Source of the DNA: Gammaproteobacteria bacterium
GTDB taxonomy: Bacteria > Pseudomonadota > Gammaproteobacteria > Ga0077536
Reading direction: 5' to 3'
DNA: 64,000 nucleotides
Assembly (NCBI GenBank): GCA_024234975.1
Contig: JACKNH010000007.1
Location: 124,001-188,000 of the forward strand
Part shown: positions 1 to 9,346 of the stretch, in pieces
Numbering within the stretch: position 1 is the first letter of the stretch
Layout: every line of letters starts with the position of its first letter
Notes under the pieces: model-generated
The model's database searches: none
Seen by the model: the letters and a program-made list of their open reading frames with translations, nothing else
Told to the model about the DNA's origin: nothing
Translations under genes and position numbers: made by a program

Positions 1-1062
1 GGCAACCAGGTCGTTGCCTTCTGATCGTGTTTCGCCGACAGGTTGATCCGGATACTGCTTGAGCGACGGGTCTACCGGTAGATCGAGATCGGGCAGTTGT
101 GCCGCTGTGAGGCCACGCGCGACGATGGTGATTTCGCGCGTCACCGGCTCACCCACCTTGAATTCCGGTGGATCGGGTTGCCATGTTTCGGCCAGCGTCA
201 CCGCCGATGCCGGCAACCATCCTGCAGTTGCCGCGGCTGGCGGGGAGGTCACTTCGATATCGATCTGGTTGCCACGTAATTGCACGCGGCGCATGTCCGT
301 GAACAGACCGAGTGCACCGCCGCCCAGAATGCCGGGCCGACGCGCACGCCGCTCGACCGGAATCGCCGCCGTCAACACCGGGCTGGTAATCGTCAGCTGG
401 CCGCTGTGCTGGGGAAAGATGGCGTACGAACGCTCGATGACCGTATAACGCTCACCATTGATGTACTCTTCAGAGCGCTTGTCGTCCCCTACCCGTTCGA
501 TCAACGCATCGCCCGCTTCGGGCTCGGTCAGACCCGCATCGCTCAACTGCACGCGCGTGAGAATGCGCACGGTGTAGCGCAACTGACTCTGGACAGGGAC
601 GGATTCGCGATCGGTCACGATGTCTATCAGCGTCGGCTGGTTGGTCGCCCGCTGATTCGCCAAATCAACATCGGTGACTTTGATCGTGATTGGATCCGAG
701 CTGCGCCCGTTCGATGTCAACGACGGGATCGTCAGGTCGCCCACACGCTTTGGCGCCAGTTCCATCCGCCACTCCTGGGTGGCGCTGGTCTGACCATTGA
801 CGATGCTGACGCGGCTGGCTGAATTGCGCCCGAGGACATCAAAGTCCTTTTCGAGTTGCGACATATCCGGGGCGTCGTTGGAGGTGCCGGGGATGATCAA
901 CGTGAGAACCACTGACTCCTGCCGGCTGATTTCGTTGCGATCGACGTAGGCTTCGATTTCGGCCGCGCCGGCCATGCCGGCGCCAAACGCCAACAAGGCC
1001 AGTAAAGCGTAGATTGAACACGCTATCCGCTTCAATGTGGCAGCGCTCGATATGTTCATCAT
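1..1062 (-). CDS. batD: BatD-like oxygen-tolerance protein (partial, N-terminal part)
   Basis: The reading frame stays open from the ATG at 1062 to the left edge, giving 354 residues without a stop, so the C-terminus is missing. It begins with a signal peptide (hydrophobic run ending in GAGMAGAAE) followed by beta-rich segments of the BatD family, such as EAYVDRNEISRQESVVLTL and the WRMELAPKRVGDLTIPSL block. BatD proteins are periplasm-facing, membrane-anchored partners of the BatA/BatB von Willebrand factor A proteins. The ATG overlaps the TGA of the upstream BatB/C gene (ATGA), so translation is coupled and the gene is the last visible member of the moxR-bat operon. The biochemical role of Bat proteins is not settled; a link to aerotolerance comes from Bacteroides and is not shown here. 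Confidence 0.85.
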   Translation of the reverse strand, partial: MMNISSAATLKRIACSIYALLALLAFGAGMAGAAEIEAYVDRNEISRQESVVLTLIIPGTSNDAPDMSQLEKDFDVLGRNSASRVSIVNGQTSATQEWRMELAPKRVGDLTIPSLTSNGRSSDPITIKVTDVDLANQRATNQPTLIDIVTDRESVPVQSQLRYTVRILTRVQLSDAGLTEPEAGDALIERVGDDKRSEEYINGERYTVIERSYAIFPQHSGQLTITSPVLTAAIPVERRARRPGILGGGALGLFTDMRRVQLRGNQIDIEVTSPPAAATAGWLPASAVTLAETWQPDPPEFKVGEPVTREITIVARGLTAAQLPDLDLPVDPSLKQYPDQPVGETRSEGNDLVA

Positions 1063-2960
1063 AGTTCTCCGTTCCGACGCAGGTGCTGCAACATGAATCG
1101 CTGTCGCAGCAACCCGGCGGGGTCATCAGGTACGCGGCGCAACTGGGTCTCGATCGATTGTTCGTTCTCGGACTTTTCCTTGGTTAGCGCCAGCATCGCC
1201 TGCTCCTGTGCATCGCTGTCCTCGCTCTGCTCGCCCGGTGTGCCCTGTTGTTCGCGCTGCTGCGCGAGATCCGCGCTGCCGGGTTCGGATTCGCCGGACT
1301 GCTGTGACTGGTCACCCTCCTCGTCGCCCTGGTTGCCGTTTTCAGATGCGTCCGCGGTTTGACGTTCAGCGCTCAAGTCATCCGCGGATGGCTCGTTGCC
1401 CTGCTGGCTCTCGCTGTCGTTCTGCTGCGCATCGGCTTGTTGGGACTGCGGTTCCCCATCCTCACCGGGTTCGCCGCTCTCGTTCTGCGCGCCCGGCTGT
1501 TGATCCTGCGAGGCCTGCCGCTCCTGCTCGCCTTCCCCGCTCTGGTTACCCTGTGATCCCTGGTTGGGGTTTTGCTGTTGCTCCTGCTTCTGTTGATCCA
1601 GCAGCTTCTGCACCAGTTCACGATTGATGCGGGCATCCTCGAAATTCTCATCCGTGGCGAGCGCATCGTCATACTCGGCCAGTGCTTGCTCGAGTTGGCC
1701 TTGCCGCGCGTAAGCATTGCCGCGGTTGTACGCCGCATCCGCGCCCGGCTTGTCCGCCAGTGATTCCAACGTCTTGCTGAATTCACCCGACTGATAAGCC
1801 GCTGCCGCTTTCCACTGATCATCCTTGAACTGCCGCGCAGCCAACTCCGCATTGCCTTCCGCCAACGTCGCTGCCGCCTGCTGATCGGGTCGCTGCCAGA
1901 GATCGCGCCAGCTCAGCGCGGACGCCGGTGGCGGCGGCAGACACAATGCAACGGCGGCAAGTACGCCCAACCAGCCGCGCCTGAACGCCAGTGCGCCCAG
2001 CGGTAACAAGGGCAACAGCAACCAGATGCCTTCGTCGCGCCAGGTATCGGACTTTGCATTGTCGTCACTTCGCTCAGCGGCACTGGCGACCGGCGCTTCG
2101 GCCATCAGTTGCTCGATATCGCTGTCGTCGACTGTCGTCTGAACGTAGCGACCGTTACCGAAACGGGCCAGCGTACGCAAGTCCTCCGCATCCAGCCTTG
2201 CCAGTTGGACCGTTCCCTGTCGATCGCGGAAAAAGCCCCCCTCCGGATCCGGCACCGGCGCGCCTTCGACGGTACCCAGTGCCAGAACGGATATCGAGAA
2301 CCCGGCAGCGGCGGCATCGCGCGCAGCGGACAAAGCCGTCGCGGCATCCGGCAGACCGTCGGTGACCAGGATGATGTTGCCACTGCGCGCACCTGCCTGC
2401 TGCAGCAGAGCGACGGCCTCGGTCAATGCCAGGTCGGTATGACGTTGACCGACTTCCGGCAACAGTGCGGTATCGAGTTGTGGCACCTGGGCGGCGATGG
2501 TCGCGGCATCGGAAGTCAGTGGAGATACCACAAACGGCTCACTGCCATAGGCCAGCATCGCAGTCAGGCCCTCCCGTGATTTCGCCAGCAGATCCAGTAT
2601 CTCGAACCGTGCTCGCGCAAGGCGCGACGGGCTGACATCAGCAGCGTTCATCGAGGGTGAGAGATCGAGCACGATGACCTGGTACTGCGAAGTCTTGAAT
2701 ACCGGCTGCGGCACGCGCTCCCAGGCCGGGCCGCTCAATGCGACGACGGCCAGGCTGCCTGCGATAGCAGTGGCCCATGTGCGCCAGCGGCTGCCGGGGT
2801 CGTGCGCCTGACCAAGCAGATGATCGATGAGATGCGCATCGATCACCGCCCGCCACGGACTTTCGGTCGTGCGCCAGATCACCGCGCGCAATGCGAGCAG
2901 CCAGATGGGCAGCAGCGCCAGCAGCCACCAGGGACGCAACAACTGGAAGGTTTCGGCCAT
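1059..2960 (-). CDS. BatB/BatC-type fusion: membrane VWA domain plus TPR protein
   Basis: This 633-residue protein has two N-terminal membrane helices (about 10-28 and 62-78), then a von Willebrand factor A domain with the MIDAS motif D99-x-S101-x-S103. Two more hydrophobic segments follow (about 315-350), then a tetratricopeptide region (about 355-465, AYNRGNAYARQGQLEQALAE). The roughly 165-residue tail is very rich in Gln, Ser, Glu, Gly and Asp. It joins what are separate batB (VWA) and batC (TPR) genes in other bacteria. The start is the ATG at 2960, which shares one base with the batA stop (TGATG). A longer frame reaches 3041 but would overlap batA and delay the membrane anchor. It probably metal-dependently binds partner proteins in the inner membrane. 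Confidence 0.88.
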   Translation of the reverse strand: MAETFQLLRPWWLLALLPIWLLALRAVIWRTTESPWRAVIDAHLIDHLLGQAHDPGSRWRTWATAIAGSLAVVALSGPAWERVPQPVFKTSQYQVIVLDLSPSMNAADVSPSRLARARFEILDLLAKSREGLTAMLAYGSEPFVVSPLTSDAATIAAQVPQLDTALLPEVGQRHTDLALTEAVALLQQAGARSGNIILVTDGLPDAATALSAARDAAAAGFSISVLALGTVEGAPVPDPEGGFFRDRQGTVQLARLDAEDLRTLARFGNGRYVQTTVDDSDIEQLMAEAPVASAAERSDDNAKSDTWRDEGIWLLLPLLPLGALAFRRGWLGVLAAVALCLPPPPASALSWRDLWQRPDQQAAATLAEGNAELAARQFKDDQWKAAAAYQSGEFSKTLESLADKPGADAAYNRGNAYARQGQLEQALAEYDDALATDENFEDARINRELVQKLLDQQKQEQQQNPNQGSQGNQSGEGEQERQASQDQQPGAQNESGEPGEDGEPQSQQADAQQNDSESQQGNEPSADDLSAERQTADASENGNQGDEEGDQSQQSGESEPGSADLAQQREQQGTPGEQSEDSDAQEQAMLALTKEKSENEQSIETQLRRVPDDPAGLLRQRFMLQHLRRNGEL

Positions 2961-3994
2961 CACGGCCGCAGCGTACCCGGCGTGGTTGTCGCGGCACCCG
3001 GCCGCCGGGCTACGCTTATCCAACGGCCGAACATCGACCACGGCATGGCCATCAACAATACTAGCACCAGTGCAGCACCCGCCGGCCAGTAGAACAGCGC
3101 GCGGGTTGGGCGATAGGTCTGCGTATCGCGGGTGGTGGATTCGATTCTGTCGAGTTCATCGTAAATTGCCGCCAGCGCGCTGGTGTCGGAGGCTTCAAAG
3201 AATCTGCCGCCGGTAGTATCCGCGATGCCCTGCAGCGTCGCGGGATCGAAATCGGAGCGGCGACGACCGAACAAGCCGCTGGTCTGACTGCCGATACCAA
3301 TGGTGTAAATCCTGACACCGGCGTCCTTCGCCAGCCTGGCGGCATCCAGCGGCTGCAATTCGCCGGCGGTATTGGCGCCATCGGTCAGCAGAATCAGAAC
3401 GCGATTGGTGTCGGTGGTTTCGCGCAGGCGTTTGACCGCGATACCGATGGCGTCACCGATGGCCGTGTCCCGCCCTGCCAGTCCGATCACCGTTTCACGC
3501 AGCAGTGTCGATACTGTCTTGCGGTCGATGGTCAACGGCGTTTGCAGGTAGGCTCGGGTGCCGAACAGAATCAGGCCCAGACGATCGCCTTCGCGGCGCT
3601 CGATGAAATCGCTGGCCACGGCCTTGACCGCTTCAAGCCGGTTCACGAGCCGGCCATTGAGTGAAAAGTCTTCTTCTTCCATGCTGCCCGAGACGTCGAC
3701 CGCCAGCATCAAATCGCGACCGGTGATGGGAAGTTCCAGCGGGTCGCCCAGCCATTGCGGTCTGGCACAAGCGGCCACCAGCAGCGTCCACGCAACCAGT
3801 GCGACCCAGAAACGCCAGCGGACATCGAACCGCGGGCCGCGCCCGTCAACCACCGACAGTTCACGCAGGTAGGGAAGATTGAGTGGCGGCCCACCGCCAT
3901 CGCGGGCAGGACTGAGTACACGCCTGACAATTATTGGCAATGGCCAAGCCAACGCCAGCCATGGCCACAGCCATTGCAATGTGCCGTTGCTCAC
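2960..3994 (-). CDS. batA: BatA-type membrane VWA-domain protein
   Basis: This 344-residue protein has an N-terminal hydrophobic helix, a second helix at about 62-78, a VWA domain with a perfect MIDAS signature (D100-V-S102-G-S104, then LLTDGANT further on) and a C-terminal membrane helix (YWPAGAALVLVLLMA). This is the usual BatA/YfbK-like layout, with the VWA domain between membrane anchors. The GTG at 3994 is chosen because it overlaps the TGA of the DUF4381 gene (GTGA). An in-frame ATG at 4048 exists but would lie deep inside the upstream gene. It is part of the moxR-DUF58-DUF4381-batA-batB/C-batD operon, in which MoxR ATPases are thought to act on VWA partners. Confidence 0.9.
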   Translation of the reverse strand: MSNGTLQWLWPWLALAWPLPIIVRRVLSPARDGGGPPLNLPYLRELSVVDGRGPRFDVRWRFWVALVAWTLLVAACARPQWLGDPLELPITGRDLMLAVDVSGSMEEEDFSLNGRLVNRLEAVKAVASDFIERREGDRLGLILFGTRAYLQTPLTIDRKTVSTLLRETVIGLAGRDTAIGDAIGIAVKRLRETTDTNRVLILLTDGANTAGELQPLDAARLAKDAGVRIYTIGIGSQTSGLFGRRRSDFDPATLQGIADTTGGRFFEASDTSALAAIYDELDRIESTTRDTQTYRPTRALFYWPAGAALVLVLLMAMPWSMFGRWISVARRPGAATTTPGTLRP

Positions 3995-4497
3995 GCGTGT
4001 TGCTCCCCGCGCGATTCGACGACGGGACCCAGATTTGCCGCCAACCATTGCCGGGTAAGCGCAATCAGTTCCGCGCGGTCGACCTGGCCGATCCCGGCGT
4101 AGCGCATTTCGATCAAGGCGCGTCCCGGCCCATTTCGAAACTGTGATGTACCGCCATTGGCATCGAGAAACGCCAGCCAGCGTTCACCGCTCAATCCGGC
4201 GACTTCGGCCTGTGGAAACCTGGCCAGTGCGCCGCGCTTGAGCAGTGCTGACAATTCGGCGCACAAGCGGTCCGGCGCCAGGTTGGCCTGTGCGGCGGCG
4301 ATCCGCTCGAGTTCCTGCATGGCATAGCGCAGGGGACGCAACGCCACCTGCTTTCGGTAGTACAAGTAGCCCACAACGGCAACCAACGCGAGCAACAGGA
4401 ATGCAAGCAACCACCAGCCCGGCGCGGGCGGCCACCAACCGACAGCTTCCGGCAGGTGGTAAGGGCGCAACTCGGCGAGTGGGTCGTTGGCATCCAT
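3991..4497 (-). CDS. DUF4381 family membrane protein
   Basis: The 168-residue product starts with a short proline-rich cytoplasmic segment (LRPYHLPEAVGWWPPAPGWW), followed by one strong transmembrane helix (about residues 28-46) and a basic soluble domain. This matches DUF4381 proteins, which are regularly found between DUF58 and BatA genes in proteobacterial moxR operons. The ATG at 4497 lies 9 bp after the DUF58 stop, and the 3' end overlaps batA. No enzymatic motif is visible; an accessory role in the Bat membrane complex is inferred from position only. Confidence 0.82.
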   Translation of the reverse strand: MDANDPLAELRPYHLPEAVGWWPPAPGWWLLAFLLLALVAVVGYLYYRKQVALRPLRYAMQELERIAAAQANLAPDRLCAELSALLKRGALARFPQAEVAGLSGERWLAFLDANGGTSQFRNGPGRALIEMRYAGIGQVDRAELIALTRQWLAANLGPVVESRGEQHA

Positions 4498-4506
4498 GGT
4501 TTCGGT

Positions 4507-5463
4507 TTATCGCGTCCTTGACGAAGTTGCGCGCGAATGCAGTCGCGTAGCCAGTGCGCTGACGATGTTATCGTCGGTACGCAGCGTCAACCGGTGAACG
4601 CCGAAGCGGCGTGAGAAATCCGCCATGCGCTCGCAATGCTGCTGGTAACGCTTGAGGTAGGCCTCGCGTAAACCACGCTGGGCAAAATCCAGTACCAATG
4701 TGCGCGTGCCATCGGTGACCGGATACTGGCCCGCCGGCGGCGGATTGATTTCGATCGGGTCGACGACATCCACCATCACGACTTCGCTGTGCCAAACCAT
4801 AGGACCCAACCAGCTGGAAGTATCCACTGCGCAATCGGTGAAATCGCTGAACAGAAACACCAGGCTGCCGGGCCTGACCAGCTTGACCAACTCACGCGCA
4901 GCGGCGTCCGGGCTTGCGTAACCGGCGGACGTCGCCCGTTCGTTCAGGCTGGTCAACGCATTCAACAGTGGCATCAAGCCTCTGCTGCGCGCCGCCGGGC
5001 GCTGGTAGAAGGCATGGTGTTCGTTGAAAACGAAACAGCCTACGCGGTCGGCATCGTCAATGGCACGCCAGGCAATCAATGCCGCGGCCTGCGCCGCTAC
5101 CACGGATTTGAACGCACGCCGCGTACCGAAACGCATATTGGCACCCTGGTCGACAAATACCCAGATGGGGCGCTCGCGTTCTTCTCTGAAAAGCTTGATA
5201 TGCGGCACACCGGCGCGCGCGGTGACGCGCCAATCCATGTTGCGCGGATCATCGCCCGCCTGGTACACGCGTGATTCGTCGAATTCCATGCCGCGGCCGC
5301 GGAACCGGGACAGATGTCCGCCGGTCCTGGTTGCCAGGACGCGTCCACGGGATGCGAGCTTCAATTGTCTGACATTGGCGCGCAGCGCCAGCAGATCCGC
5401 CAACGCCACCTGGACGCCCGGTTGTGGCTTGATCACTCGGTCGGGTACCGCGGGGTTGCTCAC
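4507..5463 (-). CDS. DUF58 domain protein (MoxR-associated)
   Basis: The 318-residue soluble protein carries the DUF58 hallmark region (FRGRGMEFDESRVYQAGDD then R-x-x-DWRVTAR near residues 55-82). A degenerate VWA-like fold follows (PIWVFVDQGANMRFGTRR, LVFLFSDFTDCA). DUF58 proteins are nearly always encoded next to MoxR ATPases and are presumed substrates or adaptors. The start is a GTG that overlaps the moxR TGA (GTGA), so the two are translationally coupled. Confidence 0.9.
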   Translation of the reverse strand: MSNPAVPDRVIKPQPGVQVALADLLALRANVRQLKLASRGRVLATRTGGHLSRFRGRGMEFDESRVYQAGDDPRNMDWRVTARAGVPHIKLFREERERPIWVFVDQGANMRFGTRRAFKSVVAAQAAALIAWRAIDDADRVGCFVFNEHHAFYQRPAARSRGLMPLLNALTSLNERATSAGYASPDAAARELVKLVRPGSLVFLFSDFTDCAVDTSSWLGPMVWHSEVVMVDVVDPIEINPPPAGQYPVTDGTRTLVLDFAQRGLREAYLKRYQQHCERMADFSRRFGVHRLTLRTDDNIVSALATRLHSRATSSRTR

Positions 5464-6464
5464 GGCACGGCGATCCGCCGCAACAGTTCTTCAATGAATT
5501 CAGAGGCTGTGCGACCTTCCGCTTCGGCTTCGTACGATAACAACACGCGATGGCGCAGGATGTCGGGGGCGATGGCCTGCACGTCATCGGGTGTCACATA
5601 GTCGCGGCCAGCCAGCCAGGCATGGGCCCGCGAACAACGGTCGAGTCCCAGTGTGGCGCGCGGGCTGGCGCCGAACCGCAGCCAGCCGCGTAATGCAGGG
5701 TCATAACGCGCCGGATCGCGCGTCGCCAGCACCAGCTGCACCAGGTATTCCTCGACTTCCGGCGCCATGTGCAACCCGAGTATCGCCTTGCGCCCGGCAA
5801 AAACCTCGTCCTGTGATAACCGCACCGGGGTCTGCGGCGCGCGCTCGCCGCGGACTTCATCGCGGAACAGCTTGAGAATCTCGCGCTCTGTCTGGCGGTC
5901 GGGATAATCGACCCGGACGTGCATCAGGAAGCGATCGAGTTGCGCTTCAGGCAACGGATATGTGCCCTCCTGTTCAATCGGATTCTGCGTTGCCATCACC
6001 ATGAACAGTGACGGCAGCGGATAGGTCTCTCGGCCTACCGTGACCTGGCGTTCCCCCATCGCTTCGAGCAACGCCGACTGCACCTTCGCCGGTGCGCGAT
6101 TGACCTCGTCGGCGAGCAGGATGTTGTGAAACACCGGGCCCGGATCGAAGCGGAAACTGCCGTCATGCGGACGATAGACTTCGGTGCCGGTCAGGTCCGC
6201 GGGCAACAGGTCTGGCGTGAACTGGATGCGATGAAATGTCGCCTCGACGCCGCTGGCAAGCACCTTGACTGCGCGGGTCTTGGCAAGTCCCGGCGCACCT
6301 TCCACCAGCAGGTGACCATCGGCAAGGAGTGCGATGAACATCCGGTTGACGAGTTGCGACTGACCGAGGATCTGCCGCTCGACATGGCCAAGCAGTTCGG
6401 TGAACCGCTGCCGGATGGTGTCGTTGTCTTCCGTGGTCACGGCGTTGGTGGCATCGCTATGCAA
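5460..6464 (-). CDS. moxR: MoxR-family AAA+ ATPase
   Basis: This 334-residue ATPase has a Walker A motif GAPGLAKT at 56-63, a Walker B segment LLADEVNRAP near 115-124, sensor 1 (MATQNPIEQEGTYPLPEAQ) and the C-terminal lid typical of MoxR. MoxR proteins act as chaperone-like remodelers of VWA-domain partners, and here the partners (DUF58, BatA, BatB/C) follow directly. The only start compatible with the domain is a TTG at 6464; GGAG lies 7 nt upstream and supports it. It is separated from the esterase gene upstream by 88 bp, so the operon promoter could lie there or further up. Confidence 0.93.
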   Translation of the reverse strand: MHSDATNAVTTEDNDTIRQRFTELLGHVERQILGQSQLVNRMFIALLADGHLLVEGAPGLAKTRAVKVLASGVEATFHRIQFTPDLLPADLTGTEVYRPHDGSFRFDPGPVFHNILLADEVNRAPAKVQSALLEAMGERQVTVGRETYPLPSLFMVMATQNPIEQEGTYPLPEAQLDRFLMHVRVDYPDRQTEREILKLFRDEVRGERAPQTPVRLSQDEVFAGRKAILGLHMAPEVEEYLVQLVLATRDPARYDPALRGWLRFGASPRATLGLDRCSRAHAWLAGRDYVTPDDVQAIAPDILRHRVLLSYEAEAEGRTASEFIEELLRRIAVP

Positions 6465-6552
6465 GGAGTTTCTCCGGTTGGATGGTTACGCAGTGGGGTG
6501 GCGTTTTCCCCGCACCCGTCGTGGTTATCTGAAATCGCTGAATAGATATGTT

Positions 6553-7200
6553 TCACGCACATTCGTTCGTACCGCGCGCCGCTGCGGCATGACCGGCGCC
6601 AGCGGCGAGGAAATCCAGCGCCTCATCGAGATACCGTTCGAAGCCGGTGAAGCTGTGGTCACCACCGGACTCGGTGATGACCCGGGCGCCATGATACTTC
6701 GCCAGCGCCAACCGGTAATCGAGAACTTCGTCGCCTGTCTGCAGCAGCACCAGCAGATTTTCCGGACACATGATTCGCGGTCGCTCGAATCCAAGCAATT
6801 CCCGCACGTGGTCTCGGGTCAGCCGGTATGTCTGCTCGGTATGGTAATTCCCCAGTGTTTTGCCGACGTAGGCCAGTTCCAGCAGCGCGGGCTGGGTTGC
6901 TGGATTAATCAGCACGGCACGGCCACCGAAAACTTCCGCGCACCAGGTCGCCCAGAAGCCCCCCAGCGAACTTCCCATGAACACCAGTGGCCCGCCCCGG
7001 TTGGCGATCGCCCGGATTGTCGCCTCAACCTCACGCGGGTATGGCGACAAGGCAGGACACTCGAACGACATACCAGGGTAGCGACTGGCCAGCGCAGCGC
7101 CGGTCTGAACTGCCTTGGCCGATAGGGGTGAACTTAAAAATCCGTGCAGATACAACAACGTGCCGGTCACGTCGGCGGCATCGCAAGCATCACTGGTCAT
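6553..7200 (-). CDS. YqiA-like alpha/beta-hydrolase esterase
   Basis: The 215-residue protein starts TGTLLYLHGFLSSPLSAKA and contains the nucleophile elbow GSSLGG followed by FWATWCAEVFG, the pattern of the small YqiA esterase family. The late GGDHSFTGFERYL segment supplies the catalytic histidine. The family hydrolyses short acyl esters; the natural substrate is unknown. The ATG at 7200 is chosen because it lies immediately before the first beta strand. The frame also extends upstream to 7323, but that part looks non-coding and AT-rich. It may be the first gene of the moxR-bat transcript, although the 88-bp gap leaves this open. Confidence 0.85.
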   Translation of the reverse strand: MTSDACDAADVTGTLLYLHGFLSSPLSAKAVQTGAALASRYPGMSFECPALSPYPREVEATIRAIANRGGPLVFMGSSLGGFWATWCAEVFGGRAVLINPATQPALLELAYVGKTLGNYHTEQTYRLTRDHVRELLGFERPRIMCPENLLVLLQTGDEVLDYRLALAKYHGARVITESGGDHSFTGFERYLDEALDFLAAGAGHAAAARGTNECA

Positions 7201-7335
7201 GTGCCGATTATACGGATTGCGCGGCCGCAGACACCTCGCCAATCCGGCGAGTCGCCACCTTCGAGCGACCCTGGGATGACGCGGTATCGCTGGCGGCAAC
7301 CAGTAATATTTCTCATAAATCAATCAAGATATATT

Positions 7336-7363
7336 TTGCAAGCCAGTGAATTATATGTATTAA
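7336..7363 (+). promoter_or_regulatory. Candidate sigma70 promoter for the 7396 gene
   Basis: TTGCAA at 7336-7341 and TATTAA at 7358-7363 are separated by 16 bp. They sit in a markedly AT-rich stretch (about 7300-7370) that stands out from the GC-rich surroundings and lies just upstream of the secreted-protein gene. Judged by eye only. Confidence 0.35.
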
Positions 7364-7395
7364 TTAACCGAGGTTGTTGTCGCAGGTCAGTCGAG

Positions 7396-7971
7396 ATGAA
7401 GCACAGTCCAGTCTCCAGATTCAGTGCCATTGCCTTGCTGTATATCAGCGCGGCCACGGCACAGGCAGTGGAATTCACCAATGCTGATCTCTCCATCGAA
7501 CTGCCTGAAGGTTATACCGCCCACGAAGCGCGGATGAGCACCAGCGTCACCTATACATTCAAAGCGCCACTGGATGAACGTGGACGCCAGGCCAGCCTGC
7601 AGATTTCCGTTATCGACTTGCCGGCCTGGTCACGCGAAGCGAACGGGGCCGCCACCGCCACTGCGCTCGATGAATGCCTGGAGATGTTCCTGAACGAACT
7701 TGGCAGCCGTCAGCAGGGTTTCCAGGTGTATACGGCGCAGAGCGGCGAGGTCGCCGGTTTCCCATCACGCAAGGCGCGGTGGATGGGCAAGAGCGGCGGC
7801 CTGTACCAGACCGGCGTCATGCATTGCGCACGCGAAGGCCGGACGATTTACGTGGTGAACATGCAGGACCGGGTACGGCATGCGCTGGAAACCTTTACCA
7901 CCCTGAACGAGAGTCTGCGCTCCGTGCAATTCCGCCGCGAGCAAACGTCAGCGCCGCTCGCGCAGCGCTAA
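7396..7971 (+). CDS. Secreted protein of unknown function
   Basis: The 191-residue protein begins with a clear Sec signal peptide (MKHSPVSRFSAIALLYISA ending at TAQA-VEF). The mature part starts ADLSIELPEGYTAHEA and contains two cysteines (in DECLEMFL and MHCAREGR) that could form a disulfide. I do not recognise the family; it reads like a periplasmic beta-rich protein. The ATG at 7396 is the only start that places a signal peptide at the N-terminus, although the frame is open from 7144. It is a single gene, divergent from the esterase and convergent with the FAD reductase 9 bp downstream. Confidence 0.75.
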   Translation: MKHSPVSRFSAIALLYISAATAQAVEFTNADLSIELPEGYTAHEARMSTSVTYTFKAPLDERGRQASLQISVIDLPAWSREANGAATATALDECLEMFLNELGSRQQGFQVYTAQSGEVAGFPSRKARWMGKSGGLYQTGVMHCAREGRTIYVVNMQDRVRHALETFTTLNESLRSVQFRREQTSAPLAQR

Positions 7972-7980
7972 CACCCCGCC

Positions 7981-9213
7981 TCAGCCCAACAACGATTTCA
8001 GATTGAAGGTCTCGTCGGCCGCCTGCGCCGGTGTCAGTCGCTTTCGAGCAGCGGTGTCCGCCAGTACCTTGCGCGCGATCATGTGATCGGCCGGTCGATT
8101 GATCGTATCCATCGCAATCAGGGCGTCGTCCTTGAAATAGCACACGGCAAACTTGCGGCTCGCCGGATCTCCGCGAACCACGAATGCGTCGTGGCGTTGC
8201 GAAAGCCCGGCCATCTGCAATTTCAAGTCGTATTGGTCTGACCAGAACCACGGCACGGCGACATAGGGCTGGCTGCGCCCGACCATGGTGGCAGCCGCGG
8301 TCCGCGCCTGATCAGCCGCGTTCTGCACTGATTCCAGACGCAGCCGGTAGCCGTAAATCGCATTGGGATGCGAGGCGCAATCACCGGCGGCCAGCACCTC
8401 GGGCGCACTGGTGACGGCGTACTCATCGACAAGGATGCCGTTGTCGCATGCGATGCCGGCATCGCGTGCGAGTTCGTCGTTGGGCAGCACACCAATGCCG
8501 GCGACGACGATATCGGCCGCCAGTACTTCACCGTCGCCAAGTTCAACGGCGGTGACCCGGTCACTGCCGCGCAGCCCTGCTACCGAGGCGGACAATCGGA
8601 TATCGACGCCGTGCGCGCGGTGATAGTCGCGGTAGTACTCCGACACCACCGGTGCGACCACGCGGGCCAACAATCGATCCTGGGTTTCGACCACCGTCAC
8701 CGCCTTGCCCAGCTTGCGGGCGACCGCGGCGACTTCCAGGCCGATGAATCCGCCGCCGATGACGACGATCTTTGTCGCTGCGCCAAGTGCCGCGCGCAAC
8801 CCTTTGCTGTCATCCAGTGTGCGTACGTAATGGACCCCTGGCAAATCGGCACCGGGCAAATTCAATCTCCGCACGCGCGCGCCGGTCGCCAGCAACAACC
8901 TGGAATATCCGAAATCAAGCCCGTTATCGGTGACGACGCGGCGGGTCGTGGTGTTCAGCTGCGACACCCGCTGCCCGAGATGCATTTCCACGCCATGTTC
9001 CCGGTAGAAGTCCTCGCCGCGGAACGCCAATCGCGATTCGTCTGTTTCACCGGCTAGAAACTGCTTGGAAAGCGGTGGCCGCTGATAAGGTGCGTAAACC
9101 TCCTCACCAATCATCATCAGTCCACCGCTGTAGCCATCACGACGCAGGCTGTCCACCGCCTGCATGGCTGCCTGGCCGCCACCCACAATGATGATCGGAT
9201 CATGTTCGTTCAT
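7981..9213 (-). CDS. FAD-dependent NAD(P)H:ferredoxin/rubredoxin-type reductase
   Basis: The 410-residue flavoprotein has an FAD-binding Rossmann motif at the start (PIIIVGGGQAAMQAVDSLRR), a second NAD(P)-binding motif (VVIGGGFIGLEVAAVARK near residue 150), and the FAD-contacting AAGDCASHPN segment. It ends with a C-terminal reductase domain. Length and motif order match the single-component ferredoxin reductases of oxygenase systems (rhodocoxin/putidaredoxin reductase type). No ferredoxin or oxygenase gene lies nearby, so the electron acceptor is unknown. The ATG at 9213 is chosen because it lies immediately before the Rossmann strand; the frame upstream to 9276 is not needed. Confidence 0.9.
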   Translation of the reverse strand: MNEHDPIIIVGGGQAAMQAVDSLRRDGYSGGLMMIGEEVYAPYQRPPLSKQFLAGETDESRLAFRGEDFYREHGVEMHLGQRVSQLNTTTRRVVTDNGLDFGYSRLLLATGARVRRLNLPGADLPGVHYVRTLDDSKGLRAALGAATKIVVIGGGFIGLEVAAVARKLGKAVTVVETQDRLLARVVAPVVSEYYRDYHRAHGVDIRLSASVAGLRGSDRVTAVELGDGEVLAADIVVAGIGVLPNDELARDAGIACDNGILVDEYAVTSAPEVLAAGDCASHPNAIYGYRLRLESVQNAADQARTAAATMVGRSQPYVAVPWFWSDQYDLKLQMAGLSQRHDAFVVRGDPASRKFAVCYFKDDALIAMDTINRPADHMIARKVLADTAARKRLTPAQAADETFNLKSLLG

Positions 9214-9346
9214 GGCGCGAGTGTAGGGCATGTCGCGGTGCTTGAGCAAAGCCATGGGCATGGTCAAACGCGCCAACCAACATCAGGTGGTTGACAGCAC
9301 GACGCATCACCTTACAGTTCAAGGTACGGTTTCACGGAGATAAAAG

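Noticed and set aside
1059..6464. MoxR/VWA genes as a defence or ternary-system island
   Set aside because: The DUF58-DUF4381-BatA-BatB/C-BatD order is the ordinary proteobacterial bat operon.
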